Below, piece by piece: positions 10,306 through 19,220 of a DNA stretch of 64,000 nucleotides. A model generated the notes under the pieces. It had not been told where the DNA came from. It saw only the letters and a list, made by a program, of their open reading frames with translations, and did not search any database. The DNA comes from Auriscalpium vulgare. Taxonomy: Eukaryota > Basidiomycota > Agaricomycetes > Russulales > Auriscalpiaceae. The stretch is from positions 620,001 through 684,000 of the forward strand of contig JAHBBC010000022.1 in the NCBI GenBank assembly GCA_019915015.1, in the 5' to 3' direction. Within the stretch, counting starts at the first letter, position 1, and each line of letters starts with the position of its first letter. The translations under genes and the position numbers were made by a program.

Positions 10306-13300
10306 CTACACTTGGTCGGGGACTTCGTCTTCGTCGTCGGGTGCGTCGAGAAGGGGTGGCTCTTCGCCGTCATCGTTGCCATGTTGCGTCGAGGCTTCTA
10401 ACTCGCGTAGTCGATGAGTGTCTATGTCGACGTCGGACAAGTGGAAGGGAATCTCCTTGCGAGCGAAGTAGGGGATGACTCGAAATGCGGCGATCGGACG
10501 GTCGAGTACAGAGCCGTCCAGCTCCGCGACGATGTATGCTCCTCCCCGATTGCGGGAGACGACGACTAGGGGTCCTAGGTAGCGCGGGCGCATCTTCCGA
10601 TTGAGTGACTTCTCGATCGCAGTGTGTCGGATGAGTACTAGAGCGCCTCGCTTGAAGTCGAAGTTCTTGATGACGTGCGAATGTTCCTTCTCGAATTTCC
10701 TAGCGTTCGCGAGTCGCTCAGCGTATACGTCCGATCGGAGAGCGGAGACTTGATCATGTCGTTTCTGCAGTGCGATTGCCCGTCGCGCGATGAGGTCTGT
10801 GGTCGAGAGAAGAGATTCGGGAGGGGGCTGGAGGTACGTCGCTTCCGAGATGTCGAGGGGAATGATCGGGTGACATCCGGTGACAGCGAAGTATGGGGAG
10901 CAGCCCATGCGCTTCCGAACCGTGATACGTTCCGACCAGAACACCGAGAAAGCGCAGCGCGCCCACTGGGTCTGGTCACCATTCGCGGCCTTGTAGAGTG
11001 CTTGCCGAACGTCATAATGAGCACATTCGACTATTCCGTTAGCACGAGAGTTGTAGCCTGAGATGCGAATGTGGCGTATGTGGTATTTCTTCTCAAGATG
11101 AACCAGGGCTTTGACAAAAGGACCGCCATTGTCAGTGACGACCTCCGACAGGGAACCCCAGCGACAGAGGATGCTTTGGAAGATCCAGTCCGCGATCGCG
11201 ACGGCGTTCTCCTTCTTGAGTAGGGAGAACTCCGGGTAGGTCGTAAGTGAACAGCGACCTTGGACGATATAGCGGTATCCTCCTGAGACGGGCATGTGCA
11301 GCGTATCGACGTAGATCTTTGCGAACAAGGGAGCGGGAGTTGCGACGGTCGGAGGGATGAGGATCTGTCGCTTCTGGCGTTGTTGACAGAGGTGGCATGT
11401 GCGAACATACCACATAACGTCCGATTCATAGGACGGCCACCAGAAGCGTTCTCCGACTAGAGATCGAGTCGCAAAGACTCCGCGATGTCCGACTTTGTCG
11501 TGGCAGTCGACTAGGACTTGGATACGGCGCTTGGGGTGGGGGATGAGCTTGTGCGCGCCATCTCCTGAGCGTCGATAGAGTCGATTGCCGGTGCTGAAGA
11601 ATCGGAGCGCGTATCGGACGAAGGTCGCAAATTCTTGGTCGGAAAGGTGATCTGGTCGCACGGGGTCTTCTAACCATTCGCGAACATGGACTAGTCGCTC
11701 GTCGGCTTTGATCGCTGCGTCGCTGCGTGGGACTTCGTCGTACGATAGCTCGGGCTCCTCCTCCTCACTGAGATCTTGACCGTCCGCGGTCAATGCGAAC
11801 ACAGCGTTGAGTCCAGGGGCGGGGAGGGAGGGAGCTTGGTCGGGTTTGACTGTGGAGCTATGCGTGGGGACTGCGAACAAAAATCCGTACAGGTTGTCGA
11901 GCCAATCATCGTAGTCTTCGTCGGGGGGTTCCTCTGGATCGCCTGGCTGTCGGACGCGACACGACAGTCCGTCGGGACCATGTGCGATGCCTGGGACGTG
12001 TCGAAGGAGGAACTTGAAGACGAGGATGCCGATGATCCAGCGATTGATGCTAGCCGTCGGAACTAAATCGGGGTTCTTGAGCATTCCTCCGATCGAGCTG
12101 GCATCGACTTCGACGATGAAGTTTCGTAGTCCGATGAGATACATGCGAAGGGCGCGAAGCGATCGGAAGAGTCCATAGATCTCGAGCTTGGGCTGGGAGA
12201 AGCGTCGTTCGCGATCGTTGAGCGAGATCGATCCAAAACGACTGTAGTAACGCTTCTTCGGGTTGTTCAGTTCCTCTTGGGCGAGAATGTAGCCGACGGC
12301 GATGTAGGATGTGTCGACTGCGAGTACGACTGGTGCTTGCGAATCGTAATCGATCGCTCGAAGGGCGTCCGACTTGACTAGCGCGTTCTTGAGGTACTCT
12401 TGCGCCTTGTGCTGATCGGGACCGTACTCCCACTCCGTACCCTTCCGTGTGAGCTTGGTGAGAGGCCACACATGCTTCGCGAAGTCCTTGATGAATATCC
12501 TGCAGACTCCGACTGTGCCAAGGAAGGCGCGAACGTCGGAAAGATCCTTGAGAGGACCCCAGTTCGTGATGGCTGAGATTGTGGTCGGATCTGCGCGGCG
12601 ACCTTCCGGAGTGCAGAGGTGTCGGAGGACGGTGAATTCGCGAGCGATGAGTATCGACTTGGGACCGGAGAAGGTACCGCCGGAGTAGCGCATGCGCTGG
12701 AGGATCCGATTGACGTTGGTGAGGTGCTCCCAGACGAAGCGACGAATGTCCTTGTTTTCCGGGATCATCTCGTAAGATCCATCGGAAAGTCGATAGTCGG
12801 ACTTGGGGCCTTTGAGGGGAACATCGTCGATGAAGGGCACTGTGAAGGTCGGGATCTCATCCTGCAAAATGAACGTGACGTCGTCGTGGAATATGGGGAC
12901 CGAGTTCGTCCACCCCATCGGAAGGGTGACTAGGCGAAGAGCTCCGTAAGGCGTCTGGAAGGTCGTGAAGTCGCGGGATCGGGGGTCGATGAGTCGCTCG
13001 TCGTATCCGACGTAGAGGTCAAGAATGCCACCACAGGCACGTCCTCCGAACTGTTCCGCAAGTTGTTCTTGGATCGGAGGGACGCCGGAGTGTGCGACCG
13101 TGACAGCGTTGAGTGGCTCGAGCGAGTGGACTATACGTAGACTCTTGCCATCCTTCTTTGCGACGCAGAACCACTTCGATCGATAGGAAGAGTTCGAGGG
13201 CTCGTAGACACCTGCCGCGATCTTCCGTTTGATCATGGCGCAGACGTCGTTGTAGATGCCCGGGGGTATGGGGATGTTGCGATCGACCCATGGGACGTGT

Positions 13301-14028
13301 GCGACGACGGGAATCTGGATCGGAGGGAAGTATTCGGGTTTGAAGCTGCCGCGTTCGGTGTCGTCCCATGCGAAAGCCTCGTTCTGCTTTACGATGATGT
13401 CGTGCAAGAGGTCGCGCTCGGTCGGGGTGAGGAATTCGTAGCTAGGGTTCGCGTCCATCTTGTCGTGACGTTCTTGGGTGTATCGACCGGTGGGAACGAA
13501 GGGCGGGGGATGCGTCGATAATGGTGGCATGGATGCGAGGGGGTCTCCGATGATGTTGCGCTCGATGCGAAACCCATCAGGGAGCGTGCCAAGAACGGGT
13601 CGGACTTTGTCTGCGACGGGCTTGTACTTCTTTTTGCCAAGAAAGATGTCGACTGGTTCCGGATCGGAAGGCGAAGGCGACGATGTGGACGAGTTCAAGA
13701 AAGTGGTCGGTGGTCGCGGGGAATGTCCAAGATATTGCTGAGTGTCGTCGTCAAGATGTGGGTGTCGATAGCGCGGTTTCTGAGTCGGAGATGGTTTGCG
13801 ATCGGACGACATATACTGGTGACCAAGATTTGATTCGGGAGTCGTACGTGATTTACAAGGCTCTGCGGGACATATTTTGTTCAAGAAAGACGGGGCTGCG
13901 TACTCTGGCAAATGCGTGCGGGCTTCGGAGGCGGTAACGTAGGCAGCTTGAATCGCGGAGTCGTCGGAGGCGTCGATTGGGGTATATGCAATGATGCGCG
14001 CGTCGTCGCCATCGCCTTCGATGATCAT
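10306..14028 (-). CDS. E2 pol: reverse transcriptase, RNase H, integrase
   Basis: An intact 1240-aa frame. Reverse transcriptase carries the catalytic variant FIDDV near residue 396 (usual family form is Y/F-V/L-D-D). RNase H follows (VLAVDTSYIAVGY, HVPGIAHGPDGLSCR). The integrase has an HHCC finger (HDKVGHRG...CHLCQQ, about 836-880) and catalytic D/D/E in IYVDT, VTDNGG and GIVECAHYD, with 34 rather than 35 residues between the last two. A GPL/GGAY module ends the protein; no chromodomain is present. ATG 14028 lies 28 nt after the gag stop, but the frame is open upstream into gag, so expression may be by reinitiation or a +1 shift. The linker between RNase H and integrase encodes the internal hairpin-PPT module (11755-11793). 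Confidence 0.93.
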   Translation of the reverse strand: MIIEGDGDDARIIAYTPIDASDDSAIQAAYVTASEARTHLPEYAAPSFLNKICPAEPCKSRTTPESNLGHQYMSSDRKPSPTQKPRYRHPHLDDDTQQYLGHSPRPPTTFLNSSTSSPSPSDPEPVDIFLGKKKYKPVADKVRPVLGTLPDGFRIERNIIGDPLASMPPLSTHPPPFVPTGRYTQERHDKMDANPSYEFLTPTERDLLHDIIVKQNEAFAWDDTERGSFKPEYFPPIQIPVVAHVPWVDRNIPIPPGIYNDVCAMIKRKIAAGVYEPSNSSYRSKWFCVAKKDGKSLRIVHSLEPLNAVTVAHSGVPPIQEQLAEQFGGRACGGILDLYVGYDERLIDPRSRDFTTFQTPYGALRLVTLPMGWTNSVPIFHDDVTFILQDEIPTFTVPFIDDVPLKGPKSDYRLSDGSYEMIPENKDIRRFVWEHLTNVNRILQRMRYSGGTFSGPKSILIAREFTVLRHLCTPEGRRADPTTISAITNWGPLKDLSDVRAFLGTVGVCRIFIKDFAKHVWPLTKLTRKGTEWEYGPDQHKAQEYLKNALVKSDALRAIDYDSQAPVVLAVDTSYIAVGYILAQEELNNPKKRYYSRFGSISLNDRERRFSQPKLEIYGLFRSLRALRMYLIGLRNFIVEVDASSIGGMLKNPDLVPTASINRWIIGILVFKFLLRHVPGIAHGPDGLSCRVRQPGDPEEPPDEDYDDWLDNLYGFLFAVPTHSSTVKPDQAPSLPAPGLNAVFALTADGQDLSEEEEPELSYDEVPRSDAAIKADERLVHVREWLEDPVRPDHLSDQEFATFVRYALRFFSTGNRLYRRSGDGAHKLIPHPKRRIQVLVDCHDKVGHRGVFATRSLVGERFWWPSYESDVMWYVRTCHLCQQRQKRQILIPPTVATPAPLFAKIYVDTLHMPVSGGYRYIVQGRCSLTTYPEFSLLKKENAVAIADWIFQSILCRWGSLSEVVTDNGGPFVKALVHLEKKYHIRHIRISGYNSRANGIVECAHYDVRQALYKAANGDQTQWARCAFSVFWSERITVRKRMGCSPYFAVTGCHPIIPLDISEATYLQPPPESLLSTTDLIARRAIALQKRHDQVSALRSDVYAERLANARKFEKEHSHVIKNFDFKRGALVLIRHTAIEKSLNRKMRPRYLGPLVVVSRNRGGAYIVAELDGSVLDRPIAAFRVIPYFARKEIPFHLSDVDIDTHRLRELEASTQHGNDDGEEPPLLDAPDDEDEVPDQV
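11755..11793 (-). promoter_or_regulatory. E2 internal (central) polypurine-tract hairpin module in pol
   Basis: In element direction: stem TTGACCG, loop CGGA, stem CGGTCAA (11793-11776), spacer GATCTCAGT, then GAGGAGGAGGAG. Compared with the 3' copy at 7377-7413, 37 of 41 aligned bases agree. The outer stem pair changes from C:G to T:A on both sides, which keeps the stem paired. It encodes ALTADGQDLSEEEE in the RNase H-integrase linker. Its position recalls central PPTs known from lentiviruses and yeast Ty1. Confidence 0.6.
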
Positions 14029-14056
14029 GGCGATGGCTTCATCTTCACCTAGATCA

Positions 14057-16780
14057 TCAAAGGTGGGAGCCGCTATGGCATGCCTTGCGAAACCGATGAT
14101 GGCCCCGCGGGAAGGTCGGGATCGTCAAAATGTCGTCGGAGTTCGGGTTGCGGATAGTGACCGTCTGATCCTCGTCGCGGTAGTTGCGGACGATGCTCTC
14201 TGTGAGCACGTCGAATGGGCGACCGAGGAGAATGTCGTAGGCGACGTCACGGACAACGTGCACCTGCAGGTAGAGGGTCATGTTCCCGAACTTGATCGGA
14301 ACGTTGCGCGCCATGCCCAGCGAACTGGAGACTTGTCGATTGGCGCTCTGAAGTCGGATCTTGACGTTGGGGGAGTAGGCGAGCTCCAGGAAATGGGCGA
14401 CCTCCTCGGACATCGCGATGACTTGCGAGCCGGGGTCCAGCAGACACTCGATCGTGGCGCGACCGGCGACGAGACCGTCGATCGATCGGAGAGCGTGCGA
14501 GTCGCGAGCGACTGTGAGCATGTCGGGGTCGGGGCACTCGCCGGGGCCGAGATCGTTGAGGTACATCTCGATCGGGTCGGACATGTACAGGACGCACTCC
14601 TTCGATTCGTTCGACCAGAGCTGCTCCTTGGAGGCCTTTCGGGGATCGGGGGCATAGTTGGAGAAGACGCGCTCCTCAGCCTGCCTTATCGCAGCGGCCG
14701 GTGACACGAGCTCCTCGTCGGGGACTTCCTCCACTGTGACGCGATGATAGTTCGTGGTCGCGACGGGTGCTGCTGCTGCCTCGTTGACTGCGCGACGTGG
14801 GGTGACTGCGTCGCGGTACTTGGCGCGGACCTCGGGGGCGAGCGACAAAAGCTCCTCCGGCGTGATGACGATCTGGGAGTCCTTCATAGCGCGAGCGAAG
14901 ACTTGCTCTGCGATCTCCGATCGATGGACCGGAGGCAGGTTGCGATAGTTGGGCTCACGAGTCGCTTTGGGCGGGTCGGCTGGCACTGTCTTGGGCTTCA
15001 CCGGCGCATCGGTCGCATCGCGTGCACCTCGAAAGGGATGCGCCGGTGCGGGCGCCGACTGATCGGAGGACTTGGCTGGTTGATCGGAAGCCGTCGGAGC
15101 GGCCGCAGCCTGCTTGGGCTTAGCGCGACGCGTGATCTCCACACCGTCAAAGACTTGCGCGTTGGTCGAGGCAGTCCTTTCGCCGCGCAGCTGTGCGAGC
15201 TCCGCTTCAAGCGTGGCGATGCGATCGGAAGTCGAGAGGGTGAAGACTTGGAGGGGCTCCTCCGGGATTACGCCGACGAACAGTTGTGCGGCAGCCCCTG
15301 GCTGCTCCGCTGCCTTGCGACGATGCCACTCTCTAACCCGATCGCGAAGGAAGTCGCCTGTGATGCGACTGGGCACGAAGGTACCGTTGGGCAAGGTAAC
15401 CTTTCCGTCCGCGTTCCGAGCGACTATGCCTGCCCGAATATCTTCTTCGACTGCGGGGCACGCTGAGATGCGATGATCGGAAGCACCATCGTACAGGCAT
15501 CGACCTGCCAGGCGCTGCATGTTCGCATTGGGGACAGCCGCTGGGGCGACTGCGACTGCCGGAACTGCGACTGCGACTGGTGCCGCCGCAGCCTGTTGAG
15601 TCACGCCTGGGAGTGCGCCTCCCTGCATCAGTGTTCGGACGAACGATGCGATGATGTCCTCAGCCTTAATTGCGGGCGGAGGGGTCTGCGACTGTGGAAC
15701 TGGGGCTGGCGGGTTTGCGACGATGGTCGGAGCGGTCGTAGAGGTAGCGGTGGTGGCTCCTCGGATGTCCCTCGAGACCGACTGAAGCGCGAAGCGGGCA
15801 GCGCTATTGACGTCGGCGACCTCGTAGCTGTCGCCTGGGACCACATCGGGCTTCTTGACTTGCAGTCGCGCCTCGATGCGCGGCCAAAGGTAGTCGGGGA
15901 TCCCACGCGGAAAGTCGCTCTTCTGCTGCATGTCGGAGTACCGATGATGCCGGATGAGGAATCCGGAGATCGTAATGAACGATCGGTAGTAGGCAGCGAA
16001 GTCGTCGAGCGTGACCATGTACGTGCGACGCGTGTCGGAGATGAGTGATTCGAGGTCGGAAGTGGAGTAGGTGCGATCCTCATCGGCGGTGGGGTAGAGT
16101 GCCTTTATCTCGGCCTTGAACACGTCGTACGTGCCCGCGAAGCCTGGCAGAGCCTCGAAACAATCGGCAACCTCGATCGGGACATAGCGTTGTACCCAAT
16201 CTTTCTTCTGCTGGTCGGTGAGACCAGACTGCGTCGCAAGCGTCTCGAGGTCGGAAAAGAATCGCCTGATGGATCGCGGGTTTTCTTCATCAAAAACGGG
16301 GGCGGTCTTCGAACCGCGGGGGGGCATAGGAGTAGCCATCGGAAGCGGTGCGACGGGGGGTACGGCAGCTATGGTTGTTGCGGGAGGGGGGATAAAGGTG
16401 ATCGGAGCTGTGACTGGTCCGACGTTGGGAGTCGGAGAGGGTGGAGTGATCGGCGTCGGAGGGTGCGATGGACGTGAAGGAGTCGATGGGGTCAAAGGTG
16501 TGAGAGCAGGCGACGGTGTTCGGAACCCGCCTGGGATGTGTGGGTGATCGAGTAGCTCGAACGACTCGCTTCCGGAGGTACTCGGAAGGTGATTGTGAGT
16601 CGCGTCCGGGCTGGGGACTTCGTCGAAGAGATCTCCGACGAGCGTGGGGGATCCGGGGATAGCAGGTGGGGGTACGACGAAGCTTTGTCGGACTTCGTCG
16701 GCGAGAGCGGAGGAACGGGTGTGGCGTCGATTGGAGAAGGGGGAAGGCGCTGGCGCTTGCTTCGGAGGAATCCTGACTGA
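14057..16780 (-). CDS. E2 gag-protease
   Basis: The frame is open from upstream of the primer-binding site to the TGA at 14057. No ATG occurs between the PBS and 16339 (MATPMPPRG), although the intervening 150 or so codons are Pro/Ser/Thr-rich and look translated; initiation at 16339 or at a non-AUG codon are both possible. From 16339 the product is 760 aa. It has a capsid-like region (FFSDLETLATQSGL..., ALYPTADEDRTY), a zinc-knuckle-like CLYDGASDHRISAC in which the second cysteine is aspartate, and a C-terminal retropepsin-like domain with active-site motif DPGSQVIAMS in place of the usual DTG/DSG. E3 gag shares the order and the DPGS motif but keeps an intact CCHC. Confidence 0.88.
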   Translation of the reverse strand, partial: SVRIPPKQAPAPSPFSNRRHTRSSALADEVRQSFVVPPPAIPGSPTLVGDLFDEVPSPDATHNHLPSTSGSESFELLDHPHIPGGFRTPSPALTPLTPSTPSRPSHPPTPITPPSPTPNVGPVTAPITFIPPPATTIAAVPPVAPLPMATPMPPRGSKTAPVFDEENPRSIRRFFSDLETLATQSGLTDQQKKDWVQRYVPIEVADCFEALPGFAGTYDVFKAEIKALYPTADEDRTYSTSDLESLISDTRRTYMVTLDDFAAYYRSFITISGFLIRHHRYSDMQQKSDFPRGIPDYLWPRIEARLQVKKPDVVPGDSYEVADVNSAARFALQSVSRDIRGATTATSTTAPTIVANPPAPVPQSQTPPPAIKAEDIIASFVRTLMQGGALPGVTQQAAAAPVAVAVPAVAVAPAAVPNANMQRLAGRCLYDGASDHRISACPAVEEDIRAGIVARNADGKVTLPNGTFVPSRITGDFLRDRVREWHRRKAAEQPGAAAQLFVGVIPEEPLQVFTLSTSDRIATLEAELAQLRGERTASTNAQVFDGVEITRRAKPKQAAAAPTASDQPAKSSDQSAPAPAHPFRGARDATDAPVKPKTVPADPPKATREPNYRNLPPVHRSEIAEQVFARAMKDSQIVITPEELLSLAPEVRAKYRDAVTPRRAVNEAAAAPVATTNYHRVTVEEVPDEELVSPAAAIRQAEERVFSNYAPDPRKASKEQLWSNESKECVLYMSDPIEMYLNDLGPGECPDPDMLTVARDSHALRSIDGLVAGRATIECLLDPGSQVIAMSEEVAHFLELAYSPNVKIRLQSANRQVSSSLGMARNVPIKFGNMTLYLQVHVVRDVAYDILLGRPFDVLTESIVRNYRDEDQTVTIRNPNSDDILTIPTFPRGHHRFRKACHSGSHL

Positions 16781-16800
16781 AACCCTCGCGGTGGGCTCCA
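16781..16800 (-). promoter_or_regulatory. E2 primer-binding site
   Basis: In element direction TGGAGCCCACCGCGAGGG begins 4 nt after the LTR end (...ATCA, spacer CTTT). TGG pairs with the universal tRNA 3' CCA. The first 17 nt are identical to the PBS of E3 (51934-51952), so both elements probably use the same primer tRNA, whose identity I cannot name. Confidence 0.75.
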
Positions 16801-16804
16801 AAAG

Positions 16805-18101
16805 TGATGGACACAACCAGGTAGTAGGGCGGAATGCGTAACGTAGCACCAATCCCTAGAGCGCTGCAGAGATGTCGGTGTGTGTGCGAGCGAGCGTCAG
16901 GAGTCCCGGAGTAAGCGACGACCGTCTCCGATCAATCGTACTGCGATCCGATCGAGAGCGCAGCAACGACGAGGCGATCGATCGACTCTCCGACCGATCG
17001 GAAAGCGAGGCTTCGACGTACGACGTCGAAAGGCTGCGACGCGACTGCGATCGAGGACTCGGGCAAAGGGGCAACAACGATGGAACAAGATGAGGGCGAT
17101 AAGACGGGAAGCGAGAACAAAGGCTAAGGCGATGACTGAGGCTGAGGCGCGAGAGCAGTCAACCGATGTTGACCGCTATACGATACGACGAGGGCGAGAG
17201 TGCACGACTTGTGCTCGGAGCGATGAGGGGGGAACGTAACTTGCATTTCGCAGAGTATCCGACGACTATTTATACGATGCGACGAGTATAGTGCGTGTCC
17301 GATCGAGTAAGTACGGAGACATCGGAAAAGACAAAGAAAACAAGATAGCGGCGTCATATGAAATAGTACGAACAATGAGTAGAGGTCATGCGCCGGTCAG
17401 ACGACGAGGAGCGAGGCGGGGAACGGTGTCGAGCGAGCGATCAGCGCTGTCAAAGGACAAAGGAGGCGGCGCGGGAAACGATCCTCTCTGTCGTCGACTG
17501 TGAGAAACAGCGTCGGGGAGCGCGGGAACGGACAAGGAGCGCCATATCGAGCGCGATAACGGTGGTCCGATGATGTGGGCACGAGGCTGCGTCTTCCGAT
17601 TGCGAACGTTCGGAGTGCCACACTCCCGACACGCGTCGCGACTGGGTCACGTGTCGATCGCAAGTCGCGTCTTGACTGCGGGGGCGTAGCGCGGGTCGTA
17701 AGGCGCTAGGGCGCATCGGAGGGAAGCGGGCGAGTCGGTAGCGCTGAATCGGAGGACGTCGGGGTAGTCGGACTCGTGTGGCGGACAATGGGCGAGCGGA
17801 CAATGCGCGACTGAGGCGGTACTCGGATGGCGTGAGAGCTCCGGAGTTGCGTAGCGCCGAGCGTGTCTGTCGTGCGACCAGGCTGTGCGAGTCTGATGGA
17901 AATCTGATGCGTCGTGACGGGCGTGGGAAATGCTGTGCTGGCGAGCGTGTGGCGACTGTGGGCGCGTGGTGCGAGCAGCGTGGGAGTCGGCGGGGCGTTC
18001 CGATCGTGGCGCAGGAAGGCCGAGGTCACGTGACCGAGGACTTGGTCGAAAATGCGAAAAGACAGTCGAGATCCCCTCCCAGCGCGGGACGGGGCTTGTC
18101 A
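16805..18101 (-). repeat. E2 5' LTR
   Basis: A 1297-bp segment starting TGACAAG and ending ATCA just before the PBS. It contains a TATA box in element direction (TATAAATA, 17274-17267), so transcription should start near 17240. It is full of CGATCG, TCCGA and GCGAC words. The first 109 bp recur at 7268-7376. No frame in it has coding character. Confidence 0.82.
17267..17274 (-). promoter_or_regulatory. TATA box in E2 5' LTR
   Basis: TATAAATA in element direction, about 830 bp into the LTR and 470 bp before the PBS, a sensible place for the U3/R boundary of a long LTR. Confidence 0.55.
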
Positions 18102-18916
18102 GCGGGTCTGTTCAAGAAGGTGCACATAAGATGACTATCCAATAGATTATTCACAACAAAACACATACCCGTTCGGAAATATGCCAAGCCTGCGGCCACG
18201 GGCTACTGCCAGGTACGGCCAGCCTCCCGCCGGGCGACTGCCTCGCTCCTCGGCATACCCTTGCGCTGGGATGGTGGTCAGAGACGCGCCTTGGGATGTA
18301 TATATTGAACTCACCGATGTCGGCTTCGGTGGGAATCAGCTGAGTGAGCTCTTCCTGCCCGTGCGTGTCGTCCGAGGCCTCCGAGTCCGACGAATGGACC
18401 GAGTTATGGTCAGATCCATCGTCGTGAACAACGATAGGGACGGGTTCGTCTTGCGCGACTTGAGACAACAGAGTCGTGTCACCGTTGCCAACTGGTTGCT
18501 GAGAGCCTCCGGCAGCAGTGCCGCCAACCGACATGTTGGCCATGTCATTAGCCAGGATGGCCATTGCGATGTCGTGAGCACTTATGGCATTTTGCGCCTC
18601 GGTGAAAGAGGCGCACTTGCGCACGAAGGCATTCAACTGTCGAGCGACTGGCCCGATGACCGTCCTGCGAGAGCTATCAGTCGTGATAGCGCTCTGATAA
18701 AGTCGTCACCTTACCAGTCCGTGTAGATACCGCGGTACCTCGTGTCCACAAGCACGTAGTAGACGTATACACCGGGGACGAATGTCTCCGTGTACCCCGG
18801 CAGGCGGGGAGCGTCTGATCCCGTTGAGTTGTGACAAGCGGCGCAACGGGGACGATCACAGACTCACCAACACCGGCCGTGAGAGGTACCGCGGCTTCAG
18901 CAGGGAGCTGGGTCAT
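18102..18916 (-). pseudogene. Host gene with RNase H1 N-terminal-like motifs, cut by E2
   Basis: Exons on the - strand: 18868-18916, 18715-18814, 18315-18664, 18169-18265, then only 6 nt (18102-18107) of a fifth exon before the E2 LTR begins. Introns are 49-60 bp with consistent phases. Exons 2-3 encode YYVLVDTRYRGIYTDW followed by FVRKCASFTEAQNAI, the pattern of the RNase H1 N-terminal (viroplasmin-like) domain, which binds RNA/DNA duplexes. Exon 4 has a second partial copy (YLAVARGRRLGIFPN). The linker is Ser/Asp-rich. The 3' part is not found left of E2, so the locus is probably dead. It is head-to-head with the gene at 19221, about 300 bp away. Confidence 0.68.
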
Positions 18917-19220
18917 CGTACGTCGTTGAAGGCAGTTGAAGGAGAGTGGTAGTAGGAGGGAAAGACGATAACGATCGCGCGGACTTGATGATCCTATTTT
19001 GTAGTCCGATCAGCTCCACTTTTGGGTTGCGCGGACGTCCGTGAAGCTCCGACAGCAACCAGCAGTCTGTAGTAAAATCAGTCTAGAGGATCTGGTAAAT
19101 CTAGTCCCGTCTGAGGACATATATGCGGCGTGATGGCGCAGTAAAAAATACGAACCGCTCCCTTTTCCACTTCCCACCACTGCACGAACCCCATCTTCCT
19201 TCTCCCGCGCCCCCAGCGAC

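Larger units (their letters stand above)
7268..18101 (-). mobile_element. E2: Ty3/Gypsy element with antisense spliced gene
   Basis: Order in element direction (right to left): 1.3-kb 5' LTR, primer-binding site, gag-protease, pol, then an antisense gene, polypurine tract and the start of the 3' LTR. A 109-bp direct repeat (7268-7376 and 17993-18101, one visible difference) marks the first part of both LTRs; the rest of the 3' LTR has been lost. The right end interrupts a host exon at 18102. The element is unusually rich in CGATCG, TCGGA and similar CpG-containing words in every part, including the antisense gene, so there is no sign of C-to-T decay. Target duplication cannot be tested because the left end is broken. 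Confidence 0.88.
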
